Shown: positions 17,669-26,951, numbered from the stretch's first letter. The stretch is 64,000 nt of DNA from Bacillota bacterium (GCA_023461435.1 JAEYLC010000010.1:399598-463597), one strand, 5' to 3'. Notes: generated by a model from the letters alone, not told the origin. Numbers and translations: made by a program.

Positions 17669-19983
17669 GCACCCTCCTGCTTCACGATGGCGATAGCCAG
17701 CACTTCATCGAGATTAGACACCTTGATGAACTTGACAGACTTGCGCAGCGTCGCGGGCATGAGCGAGATGTCCTTTTCATTGCCGGCCGGAATGATGATG
17801 GTGCGGATGCCCACCTTGAGCGCGGCCAGCGCCTTTTCCTTAAGCCCGCCGATGGGCAGCACGCGTCCGGTCAGCGTGATCTCGCCCGTCATCGCGATGT
17901 CGCTTCTCACGGGGCGGCCGGATAGCGCCGACACGAGCGCCGTGGCGATCGTAATGCCCGCGGACGGGCCGTCCTTGGGGATCGCGCCTTCGGGCAGATG
18001 GATATGGATGTCCGTATTGTCGATAAAGTCCTCGCCGATGCAGAGCGCCTCGCTGTTGGCGCGCACATAACTGAGTGCCGCCTTGGCCGATTCCTGCATC
18101 ACCTCGCCGAGCTTGCCTGTGAGCGAGAGCTTGCCCTTGCCGTGCATCTTGATGGCCTCGACGACGAGCGTCTGGCCGCCTGCGGCTGTCCACGCAAGCC
18201 CCATCACCACGCCCACCTTGTCCTCGCTGCCCGATTCCGTTTGAGAAAAAATCGGGGGCCCGAGATAGCGGACGAGCGTGTTTTTGGTGACCATGATGCG
18301 TGAGCGCGAGCCGGTGAGATCCACCACGCATTTGCGGAATATCGTCGCGATTTTGCGTTCGAGCTCACGGACGCCCGCTTCGCGCGTGTAGCGGCGGATC
18401 AGCTCGGTCAGCGCCGTGTCGCGGATGGTAACTTCGTTTTCTTCCAAGCCATGCTCGCTGCGTTGCTTGGGGATCAGATGGTTCTTCGCGATGCCCATCT
18501 TCTCAAGCTCGGTATAGCTTGAGAGGTCGATGATCTCCATGCGGTCGAGCAGGGGGGCGGGAATGGTATCGTAGTTATTCGCCGTCGTCAAAAACATTAC
18601 ATGCTCAAGGCTGAACGGCAGGTCAAGATAATGGTCGCGGAAGCTGTTGTTGATTGCAGGGTCCAGCACCTCCAGCATCGCCGAGGCGGGATCGCCGCGA
18701 AAATCGTTTGCCATCTTGTCGATCTCGTCAAACAGGAACACGGGGTTCATGCTGTCCGCCTGCTTGATGGACGAAATGATGCGGCCGGGTATCGCGCCGA
18801 TGTATGTACGGCGGTGGCCTCTGATCTCGGCCTCGTCACGCACGCCGCCGAGGGAGGTGCGCACGAAGCTGCGCCCGAGCGCACGCGCGATGGAGCGCGC
18901 GATCGACGTTTTGCCGGTGCCCGGCGGGCCGACGAAGCACAGAACGGGGCCGCGCAGGTCTTTTTTGCGCCCGAGCACCGCAATATATTCGACGATCCGG
19001 TCTTTGACTTTTTCGAGGCCGTAATGGTCTTCGTCGAGTATCTTTCTCGCGTGCTTCAAATCGAGGTTGTCCTCGCTGAACTTGTTCCACGGCAGCTCGA
19101 GTATCCATTCCACATAGGTGCGGATCACGCCGAGCTCGGGGGAACCAAGAGAGAGCTTTTCCATGCGCGAGATTTCTTTTTCCGTCTTTTCACGGATATC
19201 GTCGCTGACGTCGATTTGAGAGAGCTTTAAGCGAAGCTCGTCCGCGTCCGACTGCACGCTGCCCGCCTCGCCAAGCTCGTTTTGAATCGCGCGCATCTGC
19301 TCGCGCAGCACATATTCCTTCTGCGATTTATCGATCTGCTTTCTGACCTTGCTGCGGATATCGTTCTCGATCTCCGTGATTTCCAGCTCGCTGGTTAAAA
19401 GGCCCACGAGCAGCTCGAGGCGCTCCGTCACATCCACGCACTCAAGCGCCCTTTGCTTGTCCTCCAGCTTGAAAAGCACGCCCGAAGCGATAATGTCCGC
19501 CATCTGGCCGATATCCTCCACGCTGTTCACGGACGAAAGTATCTCGGATGATACCTTGGTGCTCACGGTGGTCAGCTTTTCAAAAAGCCCGAGCACCATG
19601 CGCCGCAAGGCGAGTTCCCTGGCTTGGCTGTCTTCCGTTTCAACAGGCGTCAGCTCGGTCGTTTCAACCTCAAGATACGGCTGGGTCGATGTGAAACTAT
19701 CTATGCGGGCGCGGCTCTCGCCTTTTACGAGCACCCGGATCACATCGCCGGGCAGCTTTAATATCTGTTTAATGCGCGAAACGGTTCCCACCTCATAGAT
19801 GTCCTCGGGAGCAGGGTCAAGAATCTCCTTGTCCTTTTGCGCGGCAAGAAATATAATCTGGTCGACTTCCATCGCCTTTTCGAGCGCGGCAATGGATTTT
19901 TCACGTCCGACTTCAAAATGCAGTGCCATATGCGGAAAGACGATGACGTCTCTCAAAGCAACCATAGGCATGGTATGGCTCAT
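17662..19983 (-). CDS. lon: ATP-dependent protease La (LonA)
   Basis: LonA degrades damaged and regulatory proteins in the cytosol. The 773-residue product has the substrate-binding N-domain (from PMVALRDVIVFPHM), a coiled middle region, a AAA+ domain with Walker A GPPGTGKTSIA (about 355) and Walker B FLFDEIDK, and an S16 protease domain with catalytic Ser in DGPSAGITIA and Lys in GGLKEKALAA. The start is ATG at 19981-19983, with CGGAGGGC directly upstream on the minus strand. It is the first gene of the lonA-engB-phosphoesterase operon. No CIRCE or obvious CtsR box is seen in the short leader. Confidence 0.97.
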   Translation of the reverse strand: MSHTMPMVALRDVIVFPHMALHFEVGREKSIAALEKAMEVDQIIFLAAQKDKEILDPAPEDIYEVGTVSRIKQILKLPGDVIRVLVKGESRARIDSFTSTQPYLEVETTELTPVETEDSQARELALRRMVLGLFEKLTTVSTKVSSEILSSVNSVEDIGQMADIIASGVLFKLEDKQRALECVDVTERLELLVGLLTSELEITEIENDIRSKVRKQIDKSQKEYVLREQMRAIQNELGEAGSVQSDADELRLKLSQIDVSDDIREKTEKEISRMEKLSLGSPELGVIRTYVEWILELPWNKFSEDNLDLKHARKILDEDHYGLEKVKDRIVEYIAVLGRKKDLRGPVLCFVGPPGTGKTSIARSIARALGRSFVRTSLGGVRDEAEIRGHRRTYIGAIPGRIISSIKQADSMNPVFLFDEIDKMANDFRGDPASAMLEVLDPAINNSFRDHYLDLPFSLEHVMFLTTANNYDTIPAPLLDRMEIIDLSSYTELEKMGIAKNHLIPKQRSEHGLEENEVTIRDTALTELIRRYTREAGVRELERKIATIFRKCVVDLTGSRSRIMVTKNTLVRYLGPPIFSQTESGSEDKVGVVMGLAWTAAGGQTLVVEAIKMHGKGKLSLTGKLGEVMQESAKAALSYVRANSEALCIGEDFIDNTDIHIHLPEGAIPKDGPSAGITIATALVSALSGRPVRSDIAMTGEITLTGRVLPIGGLKEKALAALKVGIRTIIIPAGNEKDISLMPATLRKSVKFIKVSNLDEVLAIAIVKQEGAC

Positions 19984-20012
19984 GATGCCCTCCGAATGTT
20001 ATTTGCTGGTGT

Positions 20013-20041
20013 ATTATACATGAAAACCGCTTCAACTGCAA
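20013..20041 (-). promoter_or_regulatory. Sigma-A promoter for lonA
   Basis: On the minus strand TTGCAG (20036-20041) and TATAAT (20013-20018) are 17 bases apart, about 30 bases before the lonA start. Confidence 0.8.
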
Positions 20042-20107
20042 GGAGGCGTCTTCGTGCGCTTTACAGTATCATCATTATTTCTTAGCCATTCATTCACGCT
20101 TTATTCC

Positions 20108-20138
20108 TTGGACAAATCAAACGCCGGCATGATATAAT
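20108..20138 (+). promoter_or_regulatory. Probable promoter for degV
   Basis: TTGGAC at 20108-20113 and TATAAT at 20133-20138 (19-base spacer; TGGACA gives 18). It diverges from the lonA promoter. Confidence 0.6.
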
Positions 20139-20187
20139 TATTGCCAATGATCATCAACGCCATCATATTTTTTAGGAGCATATTATA

Positions 20188-21027
20188 ATGAGAAAAGTCA
20201 AAATCGTCACCGACTCGACATCAGACCTTTCGTATGAGACGCTCGAACAGCGCGGCATCGAGAGAGTTCCCTTGCATATCATACTGGGGGACGATTCATA
20301 CCCGGACGATAAAAGCCTGAAAAGCGCTGATCTTTTTCGTTATGCCGATGAAACAGGAACGCTGCCCAAATCGGCGGCGGTCAATGAATTTGAGTTTGAA
20401 GAAGTTTTTAAAAGGCTTCTCGATGAGGACTATGATATCTTTTTTACCGGCATCAGCAGCAAGCTCTCGTGCACGATGCAGAGCGCGCAAACCGCAGCCG
20501 AAAAGCTCGGGAAAGACCGCTTTTCCATCGTGGATTCGTTAAGCCTGTCCACTGGCGTGGGCTTGCAGGTGCTCGAGGCGTCCGACCTTGCGATGCAGGG
20601 AGCGGGGCTTGAGGACATCACAAAACATGCGCTGGAGATTCGCCCCAAGGTTCAGGCCAGCTTTGTGGTGGATACATTGAAGTACCTATACATGGGAGGC
20701 CGGTGCTCGCGCCTTGTATCCATAGTGGGCAGTCGGCTCAAAATCAAGCCCAAGCTCGAGCTGGTTGGCGGTGAAATCGTGCCGGGCGTGAAGTTTCGGG
20801 GTAAGGATTACATTAAGAAATACTATGAGCAGATGATGGAACGCGTTGATGAGATTGACTCGAAGCGCGTTTTTGTGACGCATTGCATGGCCGAGAGCGC
20901 GCAGGATGTGAAAGCGTTGCTCGAAACAGAACACGGGTTTAAGAATGTGGAGATCACCGAGGCGTCCCCGACGATTTCCACACACTGCGGGCCGGGCACG
21001 CTCGGCATTCTGTTCCTTTATAAATAA
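20188..21027 (+). CDS. DegV family fatty-acid-binding protein
   Basis: DegV/FakB proteins bind a fatty acid and present it to the kinase FakA for phosphorylation. The 279-residue protein starts KIVTDSTSDLS, the family signature, with PLHIILGDDSYPD next and a typical SAAVNEFEFEEVFK. GISSKLSCTMQSA and VVDTLKYLYMGGRCS are further conserved blocks around the lipid carboxylate. AGGAG lies before the ATG. No FakA gene is present nearby, so the partner must lie elsewhere. The next gene follows almost directly and is probably co-transcribed. Confidence 0.9.
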   Translation: MRKVKIVTDSTSDLSYETLEQRGIERVPLHIILGDDSYPDDKSLKSADLFRYADETGTLPKSAAVNEFEFEEVFKRLLDEDYDIFFTGISSKLSCTMQSAQTAAEKLGKDRFSIVDSLSLSTGVGLQVLEASDLAMQGAGLEDITKHALEIRPKVQASFVVDTLKYLYMGGRCSRLVSIVGSRLKIKPKLELVGGEIVPGVKFRGKDYIKKYYEQMMERVDEIDSKRVFVTHCMAESAQDVKALLETEHGFKNVEITEASPTISTHCGPGTLGILFLYK

Positions 21028-21028
21028 T

Positions 21029-21310
21029 ATGTTTTATACGTATATTCTCGAATGCGCGGACGGCAGCTACTATACCGGTTGGACGGACGACATCGAAAAA
21101 CGTCTGCGCGCGCACAACGCGGGCAGCGGCAGCAAATATACGCGCACACGATTGCCTGTTGTGCTGAGACACAGCGAGACGTTTGACACAAAGAGCGAAG
21201 CGATGCGGCGAGAATGCGCGGTCAAAAAGCTGAGCCGCAGCGGCAAGGCGGCGCTGATGCAGAGAGATAATGAAAACGAGGGAGGCGTATCGGATGGATC
21301 AGAAAAATGA
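21029..21310 (+). CDS. GIY-YIG nuclease superfamily protein (YhbQ/UPF0213-like)
   Basis: The start is ATG 21029, giving 93 residues, the usual size. The protein begins with a YTYILECADGSYYTGWT block, the single-domain form of the GIY-YIG fold (here TYI and YTG), followed by KRLRAHNAGSGSKYTR and a conserved SEAMRRECAVKKLSR. The invariant Arg and Glu are in place. Small proteins of this group are believed to act on DNA, and the biological substrate is not settled. It directly follows degV, and its last 17 bases overlap the next gene. Confidence 0.85.
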   Translation: MFYTYILECADGSYYTGWTDDIEKRLRAHNAGSGSKYTRTRLPVVLRHSETFDTKSEAMRRECAVKKLSRSGKAALMQRDNENEGGVSDGSEK

Positions 21311-21656
21311 GATGCTTACGATCGACGACTACATCGCGCAGTTTCCTGACGATATACAGGAGAAGCTCAACGCCATCAGGCGGACGATCCGGCAGGCTGT
21401 GCCCGATGCGTCGGAGAAGTTAAGCTACGGAATGCCAACGTTTTATCTTAAAAAGAATCTCGTGCATTTTGCGGCCTTCAAGAATCATATCGGGTTTTAT
21501 CCCGCGCCGCATGGAATCGAGGCTTTTCGTGACGAGCTCAGCAAATACAAGGGCTCGAAGGGCGCGGTGCAGTTTCCGCTCAATGAGCCGCTGCCGCTTG
21601 AGCTGATCGCGCGTATCGCGGCTTACAGAGCCGAGGAAAACAGAAAGCTGAAATAA
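21294..21656 (+). CDS. DUF1801 (YdhG-like) small protein
   Basis: ATG 21294 is preferred because GGGAGG lies eight bases before it; an in-frame ATG at 21270 is weaker. The 120-residue protein has the DUF1801 pattern: YIAQFPDDIQEKLNAIR, then SYGMPTFYLKKNLVHFAAFKNHIGFYP with conserved aromatic residues, and a C-terminal LPLELIARI helix. Members resemble iron-chaperone (frataxin-like) Fra/YdhG proteins, and no enzymatic activity is established. It overlaps the GIY-YIG gene and its end nearly touches the convergent zinc-ribbon gene. Confidence 0.8.
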   Translation: MDQKNEMLTIDDYIAQFPDDIQEKLNAIRRTIRQAVPDASEKLSYGMPTFYLKKNLVHFAAFKNHIGFYPAPHGIEAFRDELSKYKGSKGAVQFPLNEPLPLELIARIAAYRAEENRKLK

Positions 21657-21661
21657 TAACG

Positions 21662-22756
21662 CTATAGCGTAAAGAATACAAAAGCGGCGATTAAGGCGGC
21701 AAGCGCCAGCGCGATGAGGCCGAGCTTCAGCACGCTCTTTGGAGAACTGCCTAAAATAATGCCCGTCTGTCCGTTGATATAAATATGATAGACCTTCTTT
21801 TTGTACCTGTATGTTCCTATCCAGACGGGAAGCAGCAGATGCTTGTATGAAATATCGGTGAAATCCGCGCAGGTGCTGACAGCGCCGACGGCATCGGCGC
21901 CGCGTTTGACGATGCCCAGCACGTCGTCGCGCACATTGCCGCCCATATAATCGAGCGCGCGGTTCCAAACCGACGCGAGGCCCGTTTTGCCGCGCGCGGC
22001 CAGATATCCGGCCAGATATTTGGGCGCGAATTTGACAAGCTCATTGAGCTTAAAAGGTTCAAGTTTTTCGAGCGTCTTGGCGTCAAGCTGCTGCACGTCG
22101 TTAAATATGACGTTGCTGAATTTCTTCTCGAGCTGTCCCGAAACGAACCGCCAGCGCAGCTTTTTGACCTTTTGAGATTTTGTCTCGGTGTGGTCGTCTC
22201 CGGTGACGGTGGTGATTTCGGTATCCGTATAGCTGCTGGCAGCTTGACCGGTATACGACGCGTTGACGTGCGCGTCAAACAACCAGTACGGCAGATAGAC
22301 GCCGGCCAGCGGGCCCGCGGCATATTCCGCTTTGAACGCGAACGGCGCGAGATACCGTTTGCCGATCCATTCCGGAACTTTTTCGCTCGCCTTGGCTGCG
22401 TCGATTTTAAACGGAATCACCGCATCGGGACGGAGCCCCGGCGACTCTTCGGCATCGATGATGGGACCGGTCGCGCAAAACGCGCAGCTTACCATGCCAT
22501 CATCAGCAGCGGCAATCATTTTGGCGCCGCAGCCCGGGCATATGACGGTTTTTACGGGGATGCCCCAATCCCGCAGCATGGGATCGTTTTCTATGGCGGT
22601 AAAATCAAAATCGACATGGTCGGTATCTTCAAAGCAGGCATTTTCCGTATGCCCGCAGCCGGGACACGAGAGCTTCCCCGAAGTTGGGTCCGGCTTCATT
22701 TCGAGCCCGCAAGCGGGGCACCTGTAAGCGTCGTCGCTCTGTTTGATTTTTCTCAC
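21662..22756 (-). CDS. zinc-ribbon protein with C-terminal membrane anchor
   Basis: The GTG at 22754-22756, seven bases after GGGGGT, is a better start than the TTG 15 bases upstream; this gives 364 residues. Two N-terminal zinc ribbons are clear: CPACG with CPGCG (about 13-35) and CPGCG with CAFC (about 73-94). A middle domain (about 105-300) has the VYLPYWLFDAHV and LLLPVWIGTYRYKKK blocks typical of TFIIB-type zinc-ribbon proteins of unknown function in Bacillota. A single membrane segment ends the chain (about 340-362). No enzyme motif was seen. The gene is convergent with DUF1801. Confidence 0.72.
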   Translation of the reverse strand: MRKIKQSDDAYRCPACGLEMKPDPTSGKLSCPGCGHTENACFEDTDHVDFDFTAIENDPMLRDWGIPVKTVICPGCGAKMIAAADDGMVSCAFCATGPIIDAEESPGLRPDAVIPFKIDAAKASEKVPEWIGKRYLAPFAFKAEYAAGPLAGVYLPYWLFDAHVNASYTGQAASSYTDTEITTVTGDDHTETKSQKVKKLRWRFVSGQLEKKFSNVIFNDVQQLDAKTLEKLEPFKLNELVKFAPKYLAGYLAARGKTGLASVWNRALDYMGGNVRDDVLGIVKRGADAVGAVSTCADFTDISYKHLLLPVWIGTYRYKKKVYHIYINGQTGIILGSSPKSVLKLGLIALALAALIAAFVFFTL

Positions 22757-22945
22757 CGCTGATACCCCCAAAACTTTTCAAATATTGGGCTTGTTTATAA
22801 AAGGCCCTTATGACGTATATATAACCATAATTGAAATTGTTTAACAAGGCGTATCAAATAACAATGACACAAGATAAGAGTTCCGGCTGAATATCAATCA
22901 AAGAAAAGTAATGCTCAAAGAAGGCAAACGATGCATTTTTAATGA

Positions 22946-22974
22946 TTGTGAAACAGCGGGATATTATATATAAT
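22946..22974 (+). promoter_or_regulatory. Sigma-A-type promoter for the HutP-like/cmk operon
   Basis: TTGTGA at 22946-22951 and TATAAT at 22969-22974 with a 17-base spacer. The first start codon is 33 bases further. The rest of 22772-22945 holds no gene; its minus strand has a TTGTTA/TTATAT pair that may serve the zinc-ribbon gene. Confidence 0.72.
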
Positions 22975-23006
22975 AAACGCGAAATCATCATTGGGAGGTT
23001 CAAAAA

Positions 23007-23417
23007 ATGACGCCCGGGAGTAAAGAGATCGCCAAAGCGGCAATACGGCTTGCGTTGTCGTCATCGAGGGAGGATGAAAACACGCTCAAGGAACGATACG
23101 CAACAAAGGGAATCAAGGTTGCCGCAGTCGATTTTGGAGGTGAGTATCTGGCGTCGGTGATGAGAATTGTCGAATGCTGTGTGGTCGCGGCCAAAAGAGA
23201 AAAAATCATCGGTGAAACACATCACGAGGAAGGCGCTGTGGCCGGCGCGGCAAGGGAAGCCATTTCTCAGATCACATCCAAAGCCATCGGGCTCAATGTC
23301 GGAGGGAAAATCGGCATTGCGCGCTGTGATGAGCATCTTGCGGTGGGCATTTTCTTCGGGATCGGCCTGTTGCATTTAAACGAAGTGGCCATTGGGCTGG
23401 GGCACAGAGTGATATGA
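23007..23417 (+). CDS. HutP family protein
   Basis: The 136-residue protein matches the HutP fold family in its central and C-terminal parts: GAVAGAAREAI aligns with the metal-binding helix, and LAVGIFFGIGLLHLNEVAIGLGHRVI with the last strands. HutP of B. subtilis is an RNA-binding antiterminator of the histidine-utilisation operon that needs L-histidine and Mg2+. From memory of that protein, the two helix histidines appear as glycines here, while the C-terminal His is kept. No hut gene is near. The gene starts behind GGGAGGT and its end overlaps the ATG of cmk by four bases, so it may regulate this operon or a distant RNA. Confidence 0.7.
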   Translation: MTPGSKEIAKAAIRLALSSSREDENTLKERYATKGIKVAAVDFGGEYLASVMRIVECCVVAAKREKIIGETHHEEGAVAGAAREAISQITSKAIGLNVGGKIGIARCDEHLAVGIFFGIGLLHLNEVAIGLGHRVI

Positions 23418-24073
23418 TCAATATCGCAATTGACGGGCCTTCGGGCGCGGGGAAAAGCACGCTCGCCAAAGCCATCGCCAAAGAGCTTAATATCCATTAT
23501 CTTGACACGGGCGCCATGTACCGCGGCGTTGCATATGCCGCGCTGCAGGCCGGTGTGGATGTGATGGACGCGGGCAAGGTCGAGCCGTTTTTAAACACCC
23601 TGAATATACAGACTGTCTACGAAAATGATGAGCAGCGGGTGCTGGTCAACGGGCAAAACATAATGCCGTATATTCGCACACCTGAGGTTTCCAAAGGCGC
23701 TTCGGATGTTTCCGCCCACCCTTGTGTGCGCTTAAAGCTGGTTGCCATGCAGCGTGAGGTCGCAAAAGAATACGACGTTGTGCTGGATGGCCGTGACATC
23801 GGTACGTTCGTGCTGCCGGACGCAAAATATAAGTTTTTCGTGACGGCGGATGTGGAAGAACGGGCGCGCAGGCGCTTTGAAGAAATGCAGCGAAGCGGCC
23901 TGACCGGCGATTTTCAACAAGTGCTGGACGATATGCGCCGGCGTGACAAAAACGATTCTTCAAGAAGTCTGGCGCCGCTTAAAAAAGCGGATGACGCCAT
24001 ACTCATAGATACCACATCAATGGACATCGACGCGGTTGTAGGGCTGGTGTTGTCAAAACTCAGACAGGAGTAG
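23414..24073 (+). CDS. cmk: cytidylate kinase
   Basis: Cytidylate kinase phosphorylates CMP and dCMP in the cytosol. The 219-residue protein shows the P-loop GPSGAGKST (about 8-16), the NMP-binding block YLDTGAMYRGVAYAAL, DGRDIGTFVLPDA and RRRDKNDSSRSLAPL near the C-terminus. Size and motif order are standard. It overlaps the HutP-like gene by four bases and is followed after three bases by plsC. The cmk-plsC-ispH/rpsA order is typical of Clostridia. Confidence 0.96.
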   Translation: MINIAIDGPSGAGKSTLAKAIAKELNIHYLDTGAMYRGVAYAALQAGVDVMDAGKVEPFLNTLNIQTVYENDEQRVLVNGQNIMPYIRTPEVSKGASDVSAHPCVRLKLVAMQREVAKEYDVVLDGRDIGTFVLPDAKYKFFVTADVEERARRRFEEMQRSGLTGDFQQVLDDMRRRDKNDSSRSLAPLKKADDAILIDTTSMDIDAVVGLVLSKLRQE

Positions 24074-24076
24074 GCT

Positions 24077-24664
24077 ATGCTTTATCAAATACTCAGATAT
24101 ATCGGAATGCCTATCGTTTATTTGCTGTACTTCCCGAAAATAATAGGTAAAAAGAACAGAAAAATTAAAGGCAGAGCCGTGGTCATTTCCAATCACATCA
24201 GCAACTGGGATCCGCTTTTGATTGCCGTTATATTCCGGCGCCAGATATTCTGGATGGGCAAGGCGGAGCTCTTTAAAAGCAAGCTTGCCCGGCTGTTTTT
24301 CAAGATGGTCAAAGCGTTTCCGGTCCGGCGCGGCGAGGGAGACCTCGCGGCCATCCGTCATGCGTTCCGCGTTTTAAGAGACGGCAAGCTGTTTGGCATT
24401 TTTCCGGAGGGGACGCGCATTAAGGGCGGAGAGATTTCAAGGTTTGAGCCCGGCACCTCTATGATCGCGCTGAAAAATGACGCGCCGGTGATTCCGATCT
24501 ATATAAAAGGAAAATACAAGCCGTTCAGAAGAATGAAGGTCATCATCGGGGAGCCGGTCCGTCTGGCCGATTATGTGGGGCCTAAAACGGATACGGCGTC
24601 TGTGGAAGCCGCAACACGCTTTCTCGAAAGCAAAATCAAAGATTTGAAAAACACAACGTTTTAG
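24077..24664 (+). CDS. plsC: 1-acyl-sn-glycerol-3-phosphate acyltransferase
   Basis: PlsC makes phosphatidic acid from lysophosphatidic acid at the inner membrane face. The 195-residue protein carries the four acyltransferase blocks: NHISNWDP (catalytic His/Asp), the AFPVRRGEGD block, FPEGTR, and a VIPIYIKG strand. A hydrophobic N-terminus (about 5-20) can anchor it. It lies between cmk and ispH-rpsA with very short gaps. Confidence 0.92.
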   Translation: MLYQILRYIGMPIVYLLYFPKIIGKKNRKIKGRAVVISNHISNWDPLLIAVIFRRQIFWMGKAELFKSKLARLFFKMVKAFPVRRGEGDLAAIRHAFRVLRDGKLFGIFPEGTRIKGGEISRFEPGTSMIALKNDAPVIPIYIKGKYKPFRRMKVIIGEPVRLADYVGPKTDTASVEAATRFLESKIKDLKNTTF

Positions 24665-24672
24665 GTGTCAAA

Positions 24673-26823
24673 GTGGTCATATTAGCAAAAAACGCAGGCT
24701 TCTGCTTCGGAGTGAAACGGGCCGTCGAGGCCGTGGAAAAGAATATCGGCAACCATATTGTCACACTCGGGCCGTTGATCCACAACAGGGATGTGGTGCA
24801 GTCGCTTGAGAATAAAGGTGTGCGGTGCGTGGAATCTATCGGCGACGTTGAGCCCGGAGAAACCGTGGTCATAAGGTCGCATGGCGCCACGCCGGACGTT
24901 TACAAGGATTTGGAGGGAAAAGGGCTCGCTTTCATAGACGCGACCTGCCCTTTCGTGAAGCGCATTCATGAGCGTGTGATCAGGGCGAGAGAAGAGGGAA
25001 AGGCTGTCGTCATTGTCGGAGAAGCGGGCCACCCCGAAGTTGACGGCATACTCGGATGGGCGGGAGATCATGCTTACGTCGTTTATACGCAGGAGGACGC
25101 GGCGGCGCTGCCTCAAATGGAAGAATGCGTGGTGGTGGCGCAGACGACGATCACGCTTAATAGATGGCGGCAGATACTCAGCGCTCTGGAGAAAAAAATC
25201 GGCATTGTCACGCCATTCATGAGCATCTGCAATGCGACGCAGCAGCGTCAGGACGAGGCAAGGCGGATCGCTCAGAAAGCCGATGTTATGATCGTTGTGG
25301 GCGGAAAGCAAAGTTCCAATACAAGGAAGCTTTTTGAATTATGCCAAGCGTACTGTAAAAATGTTTATCATATTGAGCATAAAAGTGAACTATCACTTGA
25401 AAAAATGCGGTTTGGTGATATAATAGGCATTGTCGCCGGTGCATCAACACCGGATACGATGATTAGGGAGGTTTTTGACTACATGATTGAAAATGAGAAA
25501 GTGCTGCCGGTCACTGAGGGTGAGCAGGTCACCACTGAAGAGGCGGCAGCCAACGACATGGTAGACACTAGTGACACCGAGTCTACCGCGGACGAATCAG
25601 CCACATCCCAGGAAGACACAGAAACAAAGACAACGCAGGCTCCGGCAACAGAAAAGGATGAGTTCCTGGAAGGTTTGGAGAAGGTTGTTCGTCTGAAGAA
25701 GGGTCAGATCATAACAGGTAACATCGTACAGGTCACGGATGATGATGTATGTGTCAATATAGGTTATAAATCAGACGGAATCATATTGCGCAATGAGTTA
25801 TCCCTTGAAGACATCAATCCCAAGGATGCATTCCAAATCGGCGACGAAATTGAAGCTGAAGTGATCAGCTTAAACGACGGTGAAGGCAACGTCCTTCTCT
25901 CGAGAAAGCGTATCGAAAAGAAACTGAACTGGCAGAAGATCCAGGAAAATGTCGGTACGGACAAGCTTTACAATTGTATCGTGAAGAAAGCCGTTAAAGG
26001 CGGCGTCACAACGAAGATAGAAGGTTACAGCGCGTTCATTCCCGCGTCGCATCTTTCGCTCAAATATGTGGAAGATTTGAAGCAGTTTGAAGGCAAAGAG
26101 CTCGAAGTCACGCTGATTGATGCGGACAAAAAGCAGGAGCGTCTTGTGGCCTCCTACAAAGGCGTGCTCTTAAGAGAGAAAAAGGAAAACGAGAAGAAAC
26201 TCTGGGAGAGCTTTACAAAAGGCCAGCATGTGACGGGCGTTGTCAAAAGGCTCACCGATTTCGGTGCGTTTGTGGATGTCGGCGGCGTCGACGGTCTGCT
26301 GCACATTTCCGATCTCGCATGGAACCGCGTCAAGCATCCGTCGGATGTCGTGTCCGAAGGTCAGGAGCTCGAGCTTCTGGTGCTCAATGTGGATCCCGCG
26401 AAGAAGAAGATCGCGCTTGGATATAAGCAGCTGATGCCAAAGCCCTGGGACCTTGTCACCGAAAAATACGGCGTCGGCGATGTCGTGAAGGGCAAAGTGG
26501 TGCGCATTGTGCCGTTTGGCGCATTTATACAGCTGGAAACTGGTATTGACGGTCTCGTGCATATTTCACAGATCTCCGCTCACCGTCTGGAAAAGGTGGA
26601 AGACGCGTTGCGCGTCGGCGACGAGGTGGAAGCGAAAGTGCTCGAGGTAAATCCGGAAAAGCGCAAGATCAGCCTTTCCATAAAGGCCTTGCTGCCGGTG
26701 GTGGAAAAGCCCGTTGAAAAACAGGAGGAAGTGGAGAAGGAAGACGATTTCCACTATGAAATACCGCCTGTACAGGAGTCAACAGTGTCTTTGGCGGATT
26801 TTTTTCCAAAAAAAGATGAATAA
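24673..26823 (+). CDS. ispH: bifunctional HMBPP reductase (IspH) / ribosomal protein S1-like fusion
   Basis: The GTG at 24673 starts a 716-residue fusion. Residues 1-275 are IspH, the last enzyme of the MEP isoprenoid pathway, with cluster cysteines 11 (GFCFGV), 92 (TCPFVK) and 186 (SICNAT). An acidic, Thr/Ser-rich linker (about 280-340) leads to four S1 RNA-binding repeats (starting near GQIITGNIV, LYNCIVKK, GQHVTGVVK and GDVVKGKVV). Repeats 3 and 4 have the standard DFGAFVDV / PFGAFIQL and GLLHIS / GLVHIS elements. This fusion is known in many Clostridia; it may serve as both enzyme and S1 protein. ispA (62 kb) belongs to the same pathway. Confidence 0.95.
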   Translation: MVILAKNAGFCFGVKRAVEAVEKNIGNHIVTLGPLIHNRDVVQSLENKGVRCVESIGDVEPGETVVIRSHGATPDVYKDLEGKGLAFIDATCPFVKRIHERVIRAREEGKAVVIVGEAGHPEVDGILGWAGDHAYVVYTQEDAAALPQMEECVVVAQTTITLNRWRQILSALEKKIGIVTPFMSICNATQQRQDEARRIAQKADVMIVVGGKQSSNTRKLFELCQAYCKNVYHIEHKSELSLEKMRFGDIIGIVAGASTPDTMIREVFDYMIENEKVLPVTEGEQVTTEEAAANDMVDTSDTESTADESATSQEDTETKTTQAPATEKDEFLEGLEKVVRLKKGQIITGNIVQVTDDDVCVNIGYKSDGIILRNELSLEDINPKDAFQIGDEIEAEVISLNDGEGNVLLSRKRIEKKLNWQKIQENVGTDKLYNCIVKKAVKGGVTTKIEGYSAFIPASHLSLKYVEDLKQFEGKELEVTLIDADKKQERLVASYKGVLLREKKENEKKLWESFTKGQHVTGVVKRLTDFGAFVDVGGVDGLLHISDLAWNRVKHPSDVVSEGQELELLVLNVDPAKKKIALGYKQLMPKPWDLVTEKYGVGDVVKGKVVRIVPFGAFIQLETGIDGLVHISQISAHRLEKVEDALRVGDEVEAKVLEVNPEKRKISLSIKALLPVVEKPVEKQEEVEKEDDFHYEIPPVQESTVSLADFFPKKDE

Positions 26824-26899
26824 CACTTGAATATTTGTGACTAATCTGGTAATAATGATTAATGACCTCACAAAATATATTAAGACCCCCTTTACATTG

Positions 26900-26928
26900 G
26901 TCGTGATGCAAATCGCGACTCTTTTTTT
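26900..26928 (+). terminator. Rho-independent terminator after ispH-rpsA
   Basis: GTCGTGAT at 26900-26907 pairs with ATCGCGAC at 26912-26919 (one wobble), then a T run. Confidence 0.85.
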
Positions 26929-26951
26929 ACCTTTTCAACTTAAATAGTCAC

